Shown piece after piece: positions 37,789 through 48,608 of a stretch of 64,000 nt of DNA. Position 1 is the stretch's first letter. Each line of letters opens with the position of its first letter. Both the position numbers and the translations under genes were made by a program. The notes below the pieces were generated by a model, which had not been told where the DNA came from, ran no database searches, and saw only the letters and a program-made list of their open reading frames with translations. The DNA comes from Sisyra terminalis (Eukaryota > Arthropoda > Insecta > Neuroptera > Sisyridae): contig OY292280.1 of NCBI GenBank assembly GCA_958496175.1, forward strand, positions 22,444,001-22,508,000. Reading direction: 5' to 3'.

Positions 37789-38240
37789 CAAGGATGATTT
37801 AATCTTTAATATTCAACTCAATTTTGGCGAAACAAAACATCCCTTATATCCTTTTTATGCACTCGAAAATTGTCCTTTTTGAAACTTTGAAACGATATTG
37901 CGGGTGTCCTGTGGCACACAGGATAAAAATTTTTTCACTCCACATCTCACGTAAGGACATTGTTTAATAATCCGTTGCGAAAATTAGCTGTTATAAGGAA
38001 AAGTCACCCCTCAAAAATGACCTTCTTTCAAGCCAATTTGGTGCTAGGGTTTTCACCTCCTTAATTTCCCAATTTAATTTTCCAAGGATCTAGTGAACCA
38101 ATGCTTATGATTTTTTGCATCATGGTTAAGGATGATTTAATCTTTAATATTCAACTCAATTTTGGCGAAACAAAACATCCCTTATATCCTTTTTAAGCAC
38201 TCGAAAATTGTCCTTTTTGAAAATTTGAATCGATATTGCG
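37789..38240 (-). repeat. Degenerate satellite monomers in inverted orientation
   Basis: Read on the minus strand this segment follows the satellite monomer through nearly its whole length: the ttaagg/gcat region, acatcccttatatcc, gaaaattgtcctttttgaaa, cgatattgcgggtgtc, ggcacacagg, aaaagtcacc and atgaccttcttt all appear in the order expected of an inverted monomer. A second, partial monomer begins 337 bp after the first (aaggatgatttaatcttt at 37,791 and 38,128). Divergence from the array monomers is far larger than within the arrays, so these are old copies. Part of the first monomer carries cactccacatctcacg and ggacattgtttaataat in place of the usual sequence. The same variant sits at the left edge of array 3. 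Confidence 0.85.
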
Positions 38241-39240
38241 ATATTGGTTCGAAAAAAACCTTTATTTAACGGTGTTACAGGCGATTGAAGATTGGATGGT
38301 TTTATGATTTTTTCTGCCACATGGATTGTCGATTTCATCCCTTAAACGAGCTTTGTTTTCGAAATAATTAGCACAGCTTGTATGGGAGGACTTAAACTTT
38401 CTGTTTGGATTTCTCCATTGTAAGTTTGTTCAATTTTTACCAGTTTCCATGTAGTCAATTGCATCTCTTATGTGTGAAAAATCAAAAGCAGTAAGTTCAT
38501 AATTCAGTTTTTAAATTATTGTTTTTTTTTTCTAACAAATCTAATTTGTTGACAATTCGAATTGTTTAGAATTTTGAATTAAGACAACGCCAAAATGCAT
38601 TCGACTTTTGTTGGAAGCTATGAGTACATCCACCTGACTCACAGGTGGCACTAAAAACTTAAGGTGGTTCAATTGACATACATGTCAAGAGTTCACACGT
38701 TCTAGCATAGGTGGAGATACGATACATGTCAATGCGACAGCTTATTTTTGAAAGTTATTAGTTCATAATTGACTTTAGTTTATCCAAATAAATTGAATAT
38801 TTTATGTTATGGTTGTTTGAGCTGATGGCCAATGTTACATTTTAACTTCATAAAATCAGAATCGAATTAAATAAATGTGAAACAGATAATGTTTATTGTG
38901 AAATTGTAGGTATGGACGCAATGTTTATATGGGGTTATATGTACTTTCTGTTACTTTTGTAGATATTTTCCAACGTTTAACTAACTAATGAACGACAAAA
39001 ATGAATTTTTAAAATATATTTAAAAATAATTCATTCAGAGAAGAATCTAATCAAATAATCTGCAAATGTAAGCCACTGGGAGTGCAGCTTAAGTATTGGG
39101 AATATCAGAAGAATATCTCAATCCACGGGATAAACAGGAAGATAATAAAAGATCAGGTTTTGATCACCGAATTAGGCATAATAGCGACTTAAACCATGGT
39201 TGTAATTGAAAGTCCTCCTCATGGAGAGCTGATTTTTGCA

Positions 39241-39353
39241 ATACAGTTAAGAATGATTCAGTTTTAAATGGCAGCAATTTTCTGCGAAAGAAAACCATCT
39301 CTTATATCCTTTTTATGTTCTTGAAAATTGTCCTTTTTGAAACTTTGAAAAAA
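39241..39353 (-). repeat. Degenerate partial satellite monomer (left arm)
   Basis: The minus strand reads as a diverged monomer from aaagtttcaaaaaggacaat through aaaaaggatataag to cattcttaactgtattgc. Its inverted counterpart is at 44,018-44,137. Confidence 0.75.
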
Positions 39354-39530
39354 CAGCCCTTATCAGAAAAAGCAATCTTGCAACTTTGTTAATAAATGCA
39401 GAAGTTTAGCAATCATTGTTTCATTATGGAAATTATGTAAATGGGCTGCGCCATATGTTCCCCAGTCTACATGTTAATGTCCCTAAAAAACTACAATTTG
39501 TTTAAATATTAATAAAATATATTTTTACAG

Positions 39531-39776
39531 ATCCATACCAAGACATACTAAGAATCTGAGGCCCAAGACATTGTTTTTGCGCTGAAGAAAGTATCATCAT
39601 TTTGGGAGATAAATGATTGGTAAGTCGCTGTACTTTTGAGACCTCCAAATATTTTATTATTGATTTTTGATTATTTATTGATCTTTTCGTTCCAGAAGAA
39701 GCTGACCGATGACAACGGAGAATTATTCATTGGAGTTGAGATGTTCATCATTTCCGAATGGACGTTTGAGGAATAA
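39531..39776 (+). pseudogene. Exon-like blocks (inverted module A copy)
   Basis: Homologous to 21,021-21,266 but on the + strand. Block 1 is 39,531-39,619, flanked by atttttacag and gtaagt. Intron-like 39,620-39,695 ends in cgttccag. Block 2 is 39,696-39,776, 26 codons and TAA. A third possible microexon of 41 nt (40,189-40,229) lies between tatttcag and gtaagtaag. The joined frame is not open. Confidence 0.35.
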
Positions 39777-40582
39777 ATGCGGATCTTTGGAGGATCATCC
39801 ATCAAATTCATAAAGGATATCATTTCCACAATTGATATCTACCGAGAAGATCACTAATGGATTTACTACAACAATCTGTGCTGTAAATTGTGTTTTAATA
39901 ATTCAGTGAATGTGAAGTTATAAAGTGGTTTAAGTGATAAAGTGGTTTAAGTGATAAATAGTGAAAATATCTGTAAATCAAGAAAATTTTACTAATTTTA
40001 TATTTCTATATGATTTTAATAATTTAAAATTTTTACATAAATTATATAAACTCTTGTAATAATGGAAAAACTAATATTGTAATTTATTATAAACTGTATT
40101 GATATTTAACATTAATAAATTTATGTTAATTGAACATATTGTTTCAATTTGATTTTCCGCACCCATCCTCCTGAATTTTATATTTCAGAGTTAAGATACA
40201 AAGAAAAGTTAAGATAATGCAACGATTAGGTAAGTAAGGTAAGTTCAATATTTTTCGATAGATTATCGAATAATACGATAAAGACAATATCGAAAAATAT
40301 CTTAACTTTTTGATTTCCTTATCGATTTTTTTTATATATACATTTTAATTTTCTGAAGAAACTCTTTTGAAATACAAATGTTGTTTTTTTCGAAAAAAAG
40401 GATCTAGGACCTTAAAATGTTGCAATGTTTTTAGTAAAATTTTCCAACTTTAACATGGAGCAGCTATGGTTAAAAGGTTTTTGGAAAATTCCAACTCCTT
40501 CGATCGAAATTTTTTTTCAATTTTCCACAAATCTCATAAGAATTGTTTATGTATGAGTTTTAAGGTCATTTACATATATCAT

Positions 40583-40661
40583 CTGATAGCCGAGTCGTCT
40601 TGGTCGCCGTTGCTGTTGTTCGGAGTCGAGGTCCCTGGTTCGCATCCCGATTGGTCCCGGA
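40583..40661 (+). repeat. tRNA-like module, family 1 (inverted module A)
   Basis: A box TAGCCGAGTCG at 40,587-40,597 and B-like box GGTTCGCATCC at 40,637-40,647 on the + strand. Same module as in the other A copies. Confidence 0.5.
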
Positions 40662-40848
40662 TTTTTATAATTTCTAATAATTGATTTCTCTTCCTTACAG
40701 TTTATAATATAACTAATTAACATTAATTCCTCATTCCAGACATTGTATCATCGAAATATTCGATCGAACAGTTCCAACCTTTCGGGGTTCGAAATGATCG
40801 ATCGATGATGCTATATATTTTTCATTTTATTTTTGCTCAATGGTTTTG

Positions 40849-40906
40849 TGACGTCACTCTTTTCATATATATGACGTCACACATACGTCGCCACCCAATG
40901 ACGTCA
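40849..40906. promoter_or_regulatory. TGACGTCA triplet (inverted module A)
   Basis: TGACGTCA at 40,849-40,856, 40,872-40,879 and 40,899-40,906. CRE/ATF-type consensus in mirrored order relative to the direct copies. Confidence 0.5.
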
Positions 40907-41672
40907 TTCCCGAAAAATTACCGAATTTTCGATTTTCGGGAAGTAGGACTCTGGGAATGGCTTAGTTACGTCACGGGAGGCCTAAAAAACATATCCTGAA
41001 GTCAATTTTTTCGGTTTTTTTTTTGGGGGGGGGACCTCGAATTTTCGAATTTAGTGAAATGGGATTTCGGGAATGGCTTAGTTACGCTCCGAGAAGCCTA
41101 AAAATCATTTTAATTATACAATTTTTCATTTTTTTGGCGAAAATTTTCCTGCCGAAATTCTGAAGAATCCCAAAAATAGGCCTAAATTGGCGATTTTTTT
41201 CACTTTTTCCTTCTTCAAAGCCATTTGTAGCGATAACTATCGATCGTAGGTTAACGATAGTAGGCTCATTCGATAGTGCTTGAATTACTCTATCGATGGT
41301 ATAAATTTGGTCCCGGAAAAGCTTAAGGGGAAAAACTTTTTTTTTTCTCTTCAGAGAAATTTTATTTCGTCGACCAAATGTACATCGATTTTTTTCAAAA
41401 AAATGTTTGTCGAATTTCTCGATGAAATTCACACCATAGCTATATTACGTTACGATCGAAACAAAAATCCAATAAAACCAAAAGTTTTCGATATCGATAA
41501 TGGTTTTTTCGATATTTAAAATTCACCTATTGGGCTAGCTAATGCTATTTAAATACAAATTTCTTTTCTTGAAAAAAAGGATCAAGGACCTAAAAGTTTT
41601 CCAATGTGGATTCACATCTTTTCCGATCGTATCATGGAGCACCTATGGTTAAATTTTTTCCGGAAAATTCCA

Positions 41673-41712
41673 TGAAAATCGTTCTGGTGACCATTTGATC
41701 AAAAGATTTTAT
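41673..41712. other. Centre of the large palindrome (40-nt loop)
   Basis: The left arm ends ccggaaaattcca at 41,672 and the right arm starts tggaattttccgg at 41,713. The 40 nt between do not pair. Folding back would bring together arms of more than 3 kb. Confidence 0.85.
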
Positions 41713-42481
41713 TGGAATTTTCCGGCCAAATTTTAACCATAGGAGCTCCATGTTACGATCGGAAAAGATGTAAGACCGCATTGGAAATTTTTTAGTTCCT
41801 TGATCCTTTTTTTCAAGAAAACAAATTTGTATTTAAATAGCATAAGCTAGCACAATAGGTGAATTTTAAATATCGAAAAAACCATTAACGATATCGAAAA
41901 CTTTTGGTTTTATTGGATTTTTGTTTCGATCGTAACGTAATATAGCTATGGTGTGAATTTCATCGAGAAATTCGACAAACATTTTTTTGAAAAAAATCGA
42001 CGTACATTTGGTCGACGAAATAAAATTTCTCAGGAGTGGAAAAAAAAAGTTTTTTCCCTTAAGCTTTTCCGGGACCAAATTTACACCATCGATAGAGTAA
42101 TTCAAGCGCTATCGAATGAGCCTACTATCGTTACCCTACGATCGATAGTTATCGCTACAAATGGCATTGAAGTGGGAAAAAGTGAAAAAAAACGCCTATT
42201 TAGGCCTACTTTTGGGATTTTTTAGAAAACCGGCCCAAAAATTTTTCGCCAAAAAATGAAAAATTATATAATTAAAAATTATATTTAGGCTTCTCGGAGC
42301 GTAACTAAGCCATTCCCGAAATCCCATTTCACTAAATTCGAAAATTCGAGGTCCCCCCCCAAAAAAAAAAACCGAAAAAATTGACTTCAGGATATGTTTT
42401 TTAGGCCTCCCGTGACGTAACTAAGCCATTCCCAGAATCCTACTTCCCGAAAATTCGTTCATTTTTCGAATTTTTCGGGAA

Positions 42482-42542
42482 TGACGTCATTGGGAGGTGA
42501 CGTATGTGTGAAGTCATATATATATGAAAATGAGTGACGTCA
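42482..42542. promoter_or_regulatory. TGACGTCA pair with mutated middle site
   Basis: TGACGTCA at 42,482-42,489 and 42,535-42,542. The middle site is changed to tgaagtca in this copy, so one of the three sites is lost. Confidence 0.45.
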
Positions 42543-42733
42543 CAAAACCATTGAGCAAAAATAAAATGATAAATATATTGCATCATCGATCGATCGATCA
42601 TTTCCAACCCCGAAAGGCTGGAACTGTTCGATCGAATATTTCGATGATACAATGTCTGGAATGAGGAATTAATGTTAATTAGTTATATTATAAACTGTAA
42701 GGAAGAGAAATCAATTATTAGAAATTATAAAAA

Positions 42734-42813
42734 TCCGGGACCAATCGGGATGCGAACCAGGGACCTCGACTCCGAACAACAGCAACGGCGACCAAGACGA
42801 CTCGGCTATCAGA
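42734..42813 (-). repeat. tRNA-like module, family 1
   Basis: A-box complement at 42,798-42,808 and B-box complement at 42,748-42,758, as in the other A copies. Confidence 0.5.
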
Positions 42814-44017
42814 TGATATATGTAAATGACCTTAAAACTCATACATAAACAATTCTTATGAGATTTGTGGAAAATTGAAAAAAAATTTCGATCGAAGGAG
42901 TTGGAATTTTCCAAAAACCTTATAACCATAGCTGCTCAATGTTAAAGTTGGAAAATTTTACTAAAAACATTGCAACATTTTAAGATCCTTGATCCTTTTT
43001 GTCGACAAAAACCAATTTGTATTTCAAAAGAGTTTCTTCAGAAAATTAAAATTTATATATAATGAAAAATCGATAAGGACTTCAAAAAGTTGAGATATTT
43101 TTCGATATTGGCTTTATCGAATTATTCGATAATCTATCGAATAATATTGAACTTACCTTACTTACCTCTTCGTTGCATTATCTTAACTTTTCTTTGTATC
43201 TTAACTCTGAAATATAAAATTCAAGAGGATTGGTGCGGAAAAACGAATTGAAAAAATATATTCAATTAAAATAAATTTATTAATATTAAATATCAATTCA
43301 GTTTATAATAAATTACAATATTATTTTCTCCATTATTACAATAGTTTATATAATTTATGTAAAAGTATCAATTATTATAATCATATAGAAATATAAAGTT
43401 AATACAATTTTCTTGATTTTTCAGATATTTTCACTATTTATCACTTAAACCACTTTATCACTTCACATTCACTGAATTATTAAAACACAATTTACAGCAC
43501 AGATTGTTGTAGTAAATCCATTAGTGATCTTCTTGGTAGATATCAATTGTGGAAATGATATCCCACAGGAATTTGCTTGATGATCCTCCAACGATCCACA
43601 TTTATTCCTCAAACGTCCATTTGGAAATGATGAACATCTCAACTCCAATGAATAATTCCCCGTTGTCATCGGTCAGCTTCTTCTGGAACGAAAAGATCAA
43701 TAAATAATCAAAAATCAATAATAAAATATTTGGAGGTCTCAAAAGTACAGCGACTTACCAATCATTTATCTCCCAAAATGATGATACATTCTTCAGCGCA
43801 AAAACAATGTCTTGGTCCTTAGTTTCTTGGTAATTTGGATCTGTAAAAATATATATCATTAATATTTAAACAAACTATACTTTCTAGGGACATTAACTTG
43901 AACACAGGGGAACATATGGCGCAGCCCTTTACATAATTTCCATAATGAAACAATGGTTGCTAAACTTCTGCTTTTATTAACAAAGTTGCAAGATTGCTTT
44001 TTCTGATAAGGGCTGTT

Positions 44018-44137
44018 TTTTCAAAGTTTCAAAAAGGACAATTTTCAAGTACATAAAAAGGATATAAGAGATGGTTTTCTTTCGTAGAAAATTGCTGCCA
44101 TTTAAAACTGACTCATTCTTAACTGTATTGCAAAAAT
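44018..44137 (+). repeat. Degenerate partial satellite monomer (right arm)
   Basis: Direct orientation: aaagtttcaaaaaggacaat, acataaaaaggatataag, gatggttttctttc and cattcttaactgtattgc parallel the array monomer over about 120 bp with many substitutions. Confidence 0.8.
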
Positions 44138-45100
44138 CAGCTCTCCATGAGGAGGACTTTCAATTACAACCATGGTTTAAGTCGCTATTATGCCTAATTC
44201 GGTGATCAAAACCTGATCTTTTATTATCTTCCTGTTTATCCCGTGGATTGAGATATTCTTCTGATATTCACAATACTTAAGCTGCACTCCCAGTGGCTTA
44301 CATTTGCAGATTATTTGATTAGATTCTTCTCTGAATGAATTATTTTTAAATATATTTTAAAAATTCATTTTTGTCGTTCATTAGTTAGTTAAACGTTGGA
44401 AAATATCTACAAAAGTAACAGAAAGTACATATAACCTCATATAAACATTGCGCCCATACCGACAATTTTACAATAAATATTACCTGTTTCACATTTATTT
44501 ATTCGATTTTGATTTTATGAAGTTAAAATGTAACATTGGCCATCAGATCAAACAACCATAACATTAAATATTAAATTTATTTGGATAAACTAAAGTCAAT
44601 TATGAACTAATAACTTTCAAAAATAAGCTGTCGCATTGACATGTATCGTATCTCCACCTATGCTAGAACGTGTGAACTCTTGACATGTATGTCAATTGAA
44701 CCACCTTAAGTTTTTAGTGCCACCTGTGAGTCAGAAGGATGTACTCATAGCTTCCAACAAAATACGAATCGCATTTTGGCGTTGTCTTAATTCAAAATTC
44801 TAAACAATTCGAATTGTCAATACATAAGAAATGTTAGAAATAAGCAATAAATTTAAAAATTAAATATAATTACTTACTGCTTTTGATTTTTCACACATAA
44901 GAGATGAAATTGAGTAGGAAATTGAATATGAAATAAAGGCATGCCAATCGAAAACTTAAGTTCATCCGTACATGCTGGGCAAATTTTTCCGAAAACCAAG
45001 CTCGTTTAAGGGATGACCTCGGCAATTTGGTGACGTTATGGCATTATTTCTAGACTTAAAAAAATATAAATAAATAATAAAAAAAAAATATGACATTTTC

Positions 45101-45166
45101 AAGGTTCGAACCCGGAGATTGTTGCTTTAGATTCTCTCAACATATCCACTCGGCTACAACTGCACG
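45101..45166 (-). repeat. tRNA-Ser-like module, family 2
   Basis: Same as 22,163-22,228. B box at 45,103-45,112, A box as complement of 45,146-45,156, both matching consensus. Relic of a tRNA-Ser-derived SINE head. Confidence 0.55.
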
Positions 45167-46063
45167 TGTTTGCATTAAATAAAAACTTATATATAAATAT
45201 TTCTCAGATCACAAAATTCAATTTTCTTTCGGGATCGAAATATTTGAAATTTTCCAAAACAAATTGAAACCATAGCTGCTCCATAATACTTCCGGAAAAT
45301 GTGTCAATATACATAGTAACATTTTGATGTTTTTCCCCATTTTTTTCGATATTTAAAATTCTAAGAAACGGTAATGCATTGTTGTCGTATGAACAAATAT
45401 GTACTGCTCTTCTTTAAAGTAAATCAAAACCAACTATCAACTTTAAGAATTTAATTCCGCAAAAAGAAAACAAAATAAGTTTTCTCGTAAATTCCAATAA
45501 GATATTCAACTCTTTTGTTGTTGTTGTACTATATTTGTACAATAACATAGGAAATAATATGAGAAATATCGTGAAAAATCATATAGTTTGGTAGGCAATC
45601 TGCTTACACCAAAGTAAAAAACAAAATAAATGGTTGCATAAATGTTGCATTTAATAACATTTCTCGGGTAATTTTAGGGCCGCTTTATGGTTTAATTTGT
45701 AATTTGTAAGGGTTATTTGAAATTTTTCATAAAAATATAAGTCCATCCGTACATGCTGTGCAAATTTGTCCGAAAACTAACCACATTTAAGGGATGAAAT
45801 CGACAATCAAAGTGGCAGAAGAAATCATCAAACTTCAAGTGTTTGTAACGTCAAGGGATCAAATAAGGGATGGTTTTCGATCCAGATAAAGTTTCGGGTT
45901 CGTAACAATGTATTAAACGATAATATAACAATCTATTTCAAATTCGAGAAAAGAAAATTTTTCACCAAAATAAACCGTGGGTTAACCATCGTTAATTTTT
46001 CACGAAAATCGTAAACTTTATAAATAAATTATTAAACAATGTCCTTACGTGAGGAGTGGAGTG
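45167..46063. repeat. Spacer-2 tail leading into array 3
   Basis: Homologous to 22,229-23,050. It ends with ttaaacaatgtccttacg, inverted relative to the degenerate monomer region near 37,950. No gene seen. Confidence 0.6.
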
Positions 46064-48608
46064 AAAATTTTTTTATCCTGAGTGCAAAAGGACAACCGCA
46101 ATATCGTTTCAAACTTTCAAAAGGGACAATTTTCTACGGCATAAAAAGGACATAAGGGATGTTTTCCTCACTAAATTAAAGTTGAATATTATAAACTAAA
46201 CCATTCTTAACCACTATGCAAAAAATAAAAAGCATTTGTTACGTATATCTTTGGAAAATTGAAACTGGAAATTAAATTGATGAAAGTCTATGGGAAAAAA
46301 TTCGACTGATATTGGGTCATTTAAAGAAGGTGACTTTTCATTATGAGGTCTAGTTTTCTCAACGGATTTTGAATTAAGGCTATCAAGTGAAATATAATAG
46401 GAAAACAATTTTGTCCTGTGTGCCAAAAGACACCCGCAATATCGATTCAAACTTTCAAAAAGGACAATTTTCTAATGCATAAAAAGGACAAAAGGGATGT
46501 TTTCCTCACTAAATTAAAGTAGAATATTATAAACTAAACCATTCTTAACCACTATGCAAAAAATAAAAAGCATTTGTTACGTATATCTTTGGAAAATTGA
46601 AACTGGAAATTAAATTGATGAAAGTCTATGCGAAAAAATTCGACTGATATTGGGTCATTTAAAGAAGGTGACTTTTCATTATGAGGTCTAGTTTTCTCAA
46701 CGGATTCAGAATTAAGGCTATCAAGTGAAATATAATAGGAAATCAATTTTGTCCTGTGTGCCAAAAGACACCCGCAATATCGTTTCAAACTTTCAAAAAG
46801 GACAATTTTCTAATGCATAAAAAGGACATAAGGGATGATTTCCTTCACTAAATTAAAGTAGAATATTATAAACTAAACCATTCTTAACCACTATGCAAAA
46901 AATAAAAAGCATTTGTTACGTATATCTTTGGAAAATTGAAACTGGAAATTAAATTGATGAAAGTCTATGCGAAAAAATTCGACTGATATTGGGTCATTTA
47001 AAGAAGGTGACTTTTCATTATGAGGTCTAGTTTTCTCAACGGATTCTGAATTAAGGCTATCAAGTGAAATATAATAGGAAATCAATTTTGTCCTGTGTGC
47101 CAAAAGACACCCGCAATATCGTTTCAAACTTTCAAAAAGGACAATTTTCTAATGCATAAAAAGGACATAAGGGATGTTTTCCTTCACTAAATTAAAGTAG
47201 AATATTATAAACTAAACCATTCTTAACCACTTTGCAAAAAATAAAAAGCATTTGTTACGAATATCTTTGGAAAATTTAAACTGGAAATTAAATTGATGAA
47301 AGTCTATGCGAAAAAATTCGACTGATATTGGGTCATTTAAAGAAGGTGACTTTTCATTATGAGGTCGAGTTTTCTCAACGGATTCTGAATAAAGGCTATC
47401 AAGTGAAATATAATAGGAAATCAATTTTGTCCTGTGTGCCAAAAGACACCCGCAATATCGTTTCAAACTTTCAAAAAGGACAATTTTCTAATGCATAAAA
47501 AGGACATAAGGGATGATTTCCTTCACTAAATTAAAGTAGAATATTATAAACTAAACCATTCTTAACCACTATGCAAAAAATAAAAAGCATTTGTTTCGTA
47601 TATCTTTGGAAAATTGAAACTGGAAATTAAATTGATGAAAGTCTATGCGAAAAAATTCGACTGATATTGGGTCATTTAAAGAAGGTGACTTTTCATTATG
47701 AGGTCTAGTTTTCTCAACGGATTCTGAATTAAGGCTATCAAGTGAAATATAATAGGAAATCAATTTTGTCCTGTGTGCCAAAAGACACCCGCAATATCGA
47801 TTCAAACTTTCAAAAAGGACAATTTTCTAATGCATAAAAAGGACATAAGGGATGTTTTCCTTCACTAAATTAAAGTAGAATATTATAAACTAAACCATTC
47901 TTATCCACTATGCAAAAAATAAAAAGCATTTGTTATGTATATCTTTGGAAAATTGAAACTGGAAATTAAATTGATGAAAGTCTATGCGAAAAAATTCGAC
48001 TGATATTGGGTCATTTAAAGAAGGTGACTTTTCATTATGAGGTCTAGTTTTCTCAACGGATTTAGAATTAAGGCTATCAAGTGAAATATAATAGGAAATC
48101 AATTTTGTCCTGTGTGCCAAAAGACACCCGCAATATCGTTTCAAACTTTCAAAAAGGACAATTTTCTAATGCATAAAAAGGACATAAGGGATGTTTTCCT
48201 CACTAAATTAAAGTAGAATATTATAAACTAAACCATTCTTATCCACTATGCAAAAAATAAAAAGCATTTGTTACGTATATCTTTGGAAAATAGAAACTGG
48301 AAATTAAATTGATGAAAGTCTATGCGAAAAAATTCGACTGATATTGGGTCATTTAAAGAAGGGGACTTTTCATTATGAGGTCTAGTTTTCTCAACGGATT
48401 TAGAATTAAGGCTATCAAGTGAAATATAATGTGAAAAAAATTTTGTCCTGTGTGCCAAAAGACACCCGCAATATCGTTTCAAACTTTCAAGAAGGACAAT
48501 TTTCTAATGCATAAAAAGGACATAAGGGATGTTTTCCTTCACTAAATTAAAGTATATTATAAACTAATCCATTCTTAACCACTATGCAAAAAATAAAAAG
48601 CATTTGTT
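46064..48608. repeat. Satellite array 3 (about 7.5 monomers)
   Basis: Seven near-regular monomers plus a partial, diverged one at the left edge (ttttttatcctgagtgcaaaagg, then acaaccgcaatatcg). The monomers from 46,552 onward match the last monomers of array 2 in order, minus one unit. The array ends at the standard gcatttgtt break. Confidence 0.95.

Larger units (their letters stand above)
38325..41672. repeat. Palindrome left arm (about 3.3 kb)
   Basis: The sequence is the reverse complement of 41,713-45,035. Matching landmarks: cccttaaacgagcttt at 38,339 and aaccaagctcgtttaagg at 44,993; gtgaaaaatcaaaagcagtaag at 38,475 and its complement at 44,874; cacctgactcacaggtggc at 38,630 and its diverged complement at 44,720; module A, inverted, from about 39,400 to 41,610. 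The arms have diverged by substitutions and indels, so they are not freshly formed, but homology is continuous. It includes a satellite-like fragment at 39,241-39,353. Confidence 0.88.
41713..45035. repeat. Palindrome right arm (about 3.3 kb)
   Basis: Reverse complement of 38,325-41,672, with a direct-orientation module A from about 41,790 to 43,960. Spacer 1 corresponds to this arm with a deletion. Short open frames at 41,866-42,225, 42,440-42,929 and 43,469-43,669 are shifted or altered in other module A copies and carry no recognisable domain. Confidence 0.88.
34626..48608. repeat. 14-kb macro-unit, copy 1 (spacer 2 plus array 3)
   Basis: A 13,983-bp unit made of an 11.4-kb complex spacer (34,626-46,063) and a short satellite array (46,064-48,608). 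It is followed directly by a second copy of identical length. Internal landmarks recur at offsets of 13,982 or 13,983 bp throughout. Differences seen by eye from copy 2: A to G at 35,079, TC to AT at 36,094-36,095, T to C at 43,928, a C run near 35,195 (10 versus 9) and a G run near 41,025 (9 versus 10). Homology to copy 2 also extends leftward into array 2 as far as about 32,195. Confidence 0.93.

Noticed and set aside
38156..38338. 60-codon minus-strand frame
   Set aside because: It is formed by a degenerate satellite fragment joined to spacer sequence; its start is not ATG and it has no protein signature.
41082..41432. 116-codon minus-strand frame (and the copy at 55,065-55,415)
   Set aside because: It begins at a GTG rather than ATG, overlaps an equally open frame on the other strand, and is shortened or frame-shifted in the other module A copies.
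34626..46063. Autonomous transposon or virus in spacer 2
   Set aside because: No long frame, polymerase, transposase, integrase, capsid or long terminal repeat is visible on either strand.
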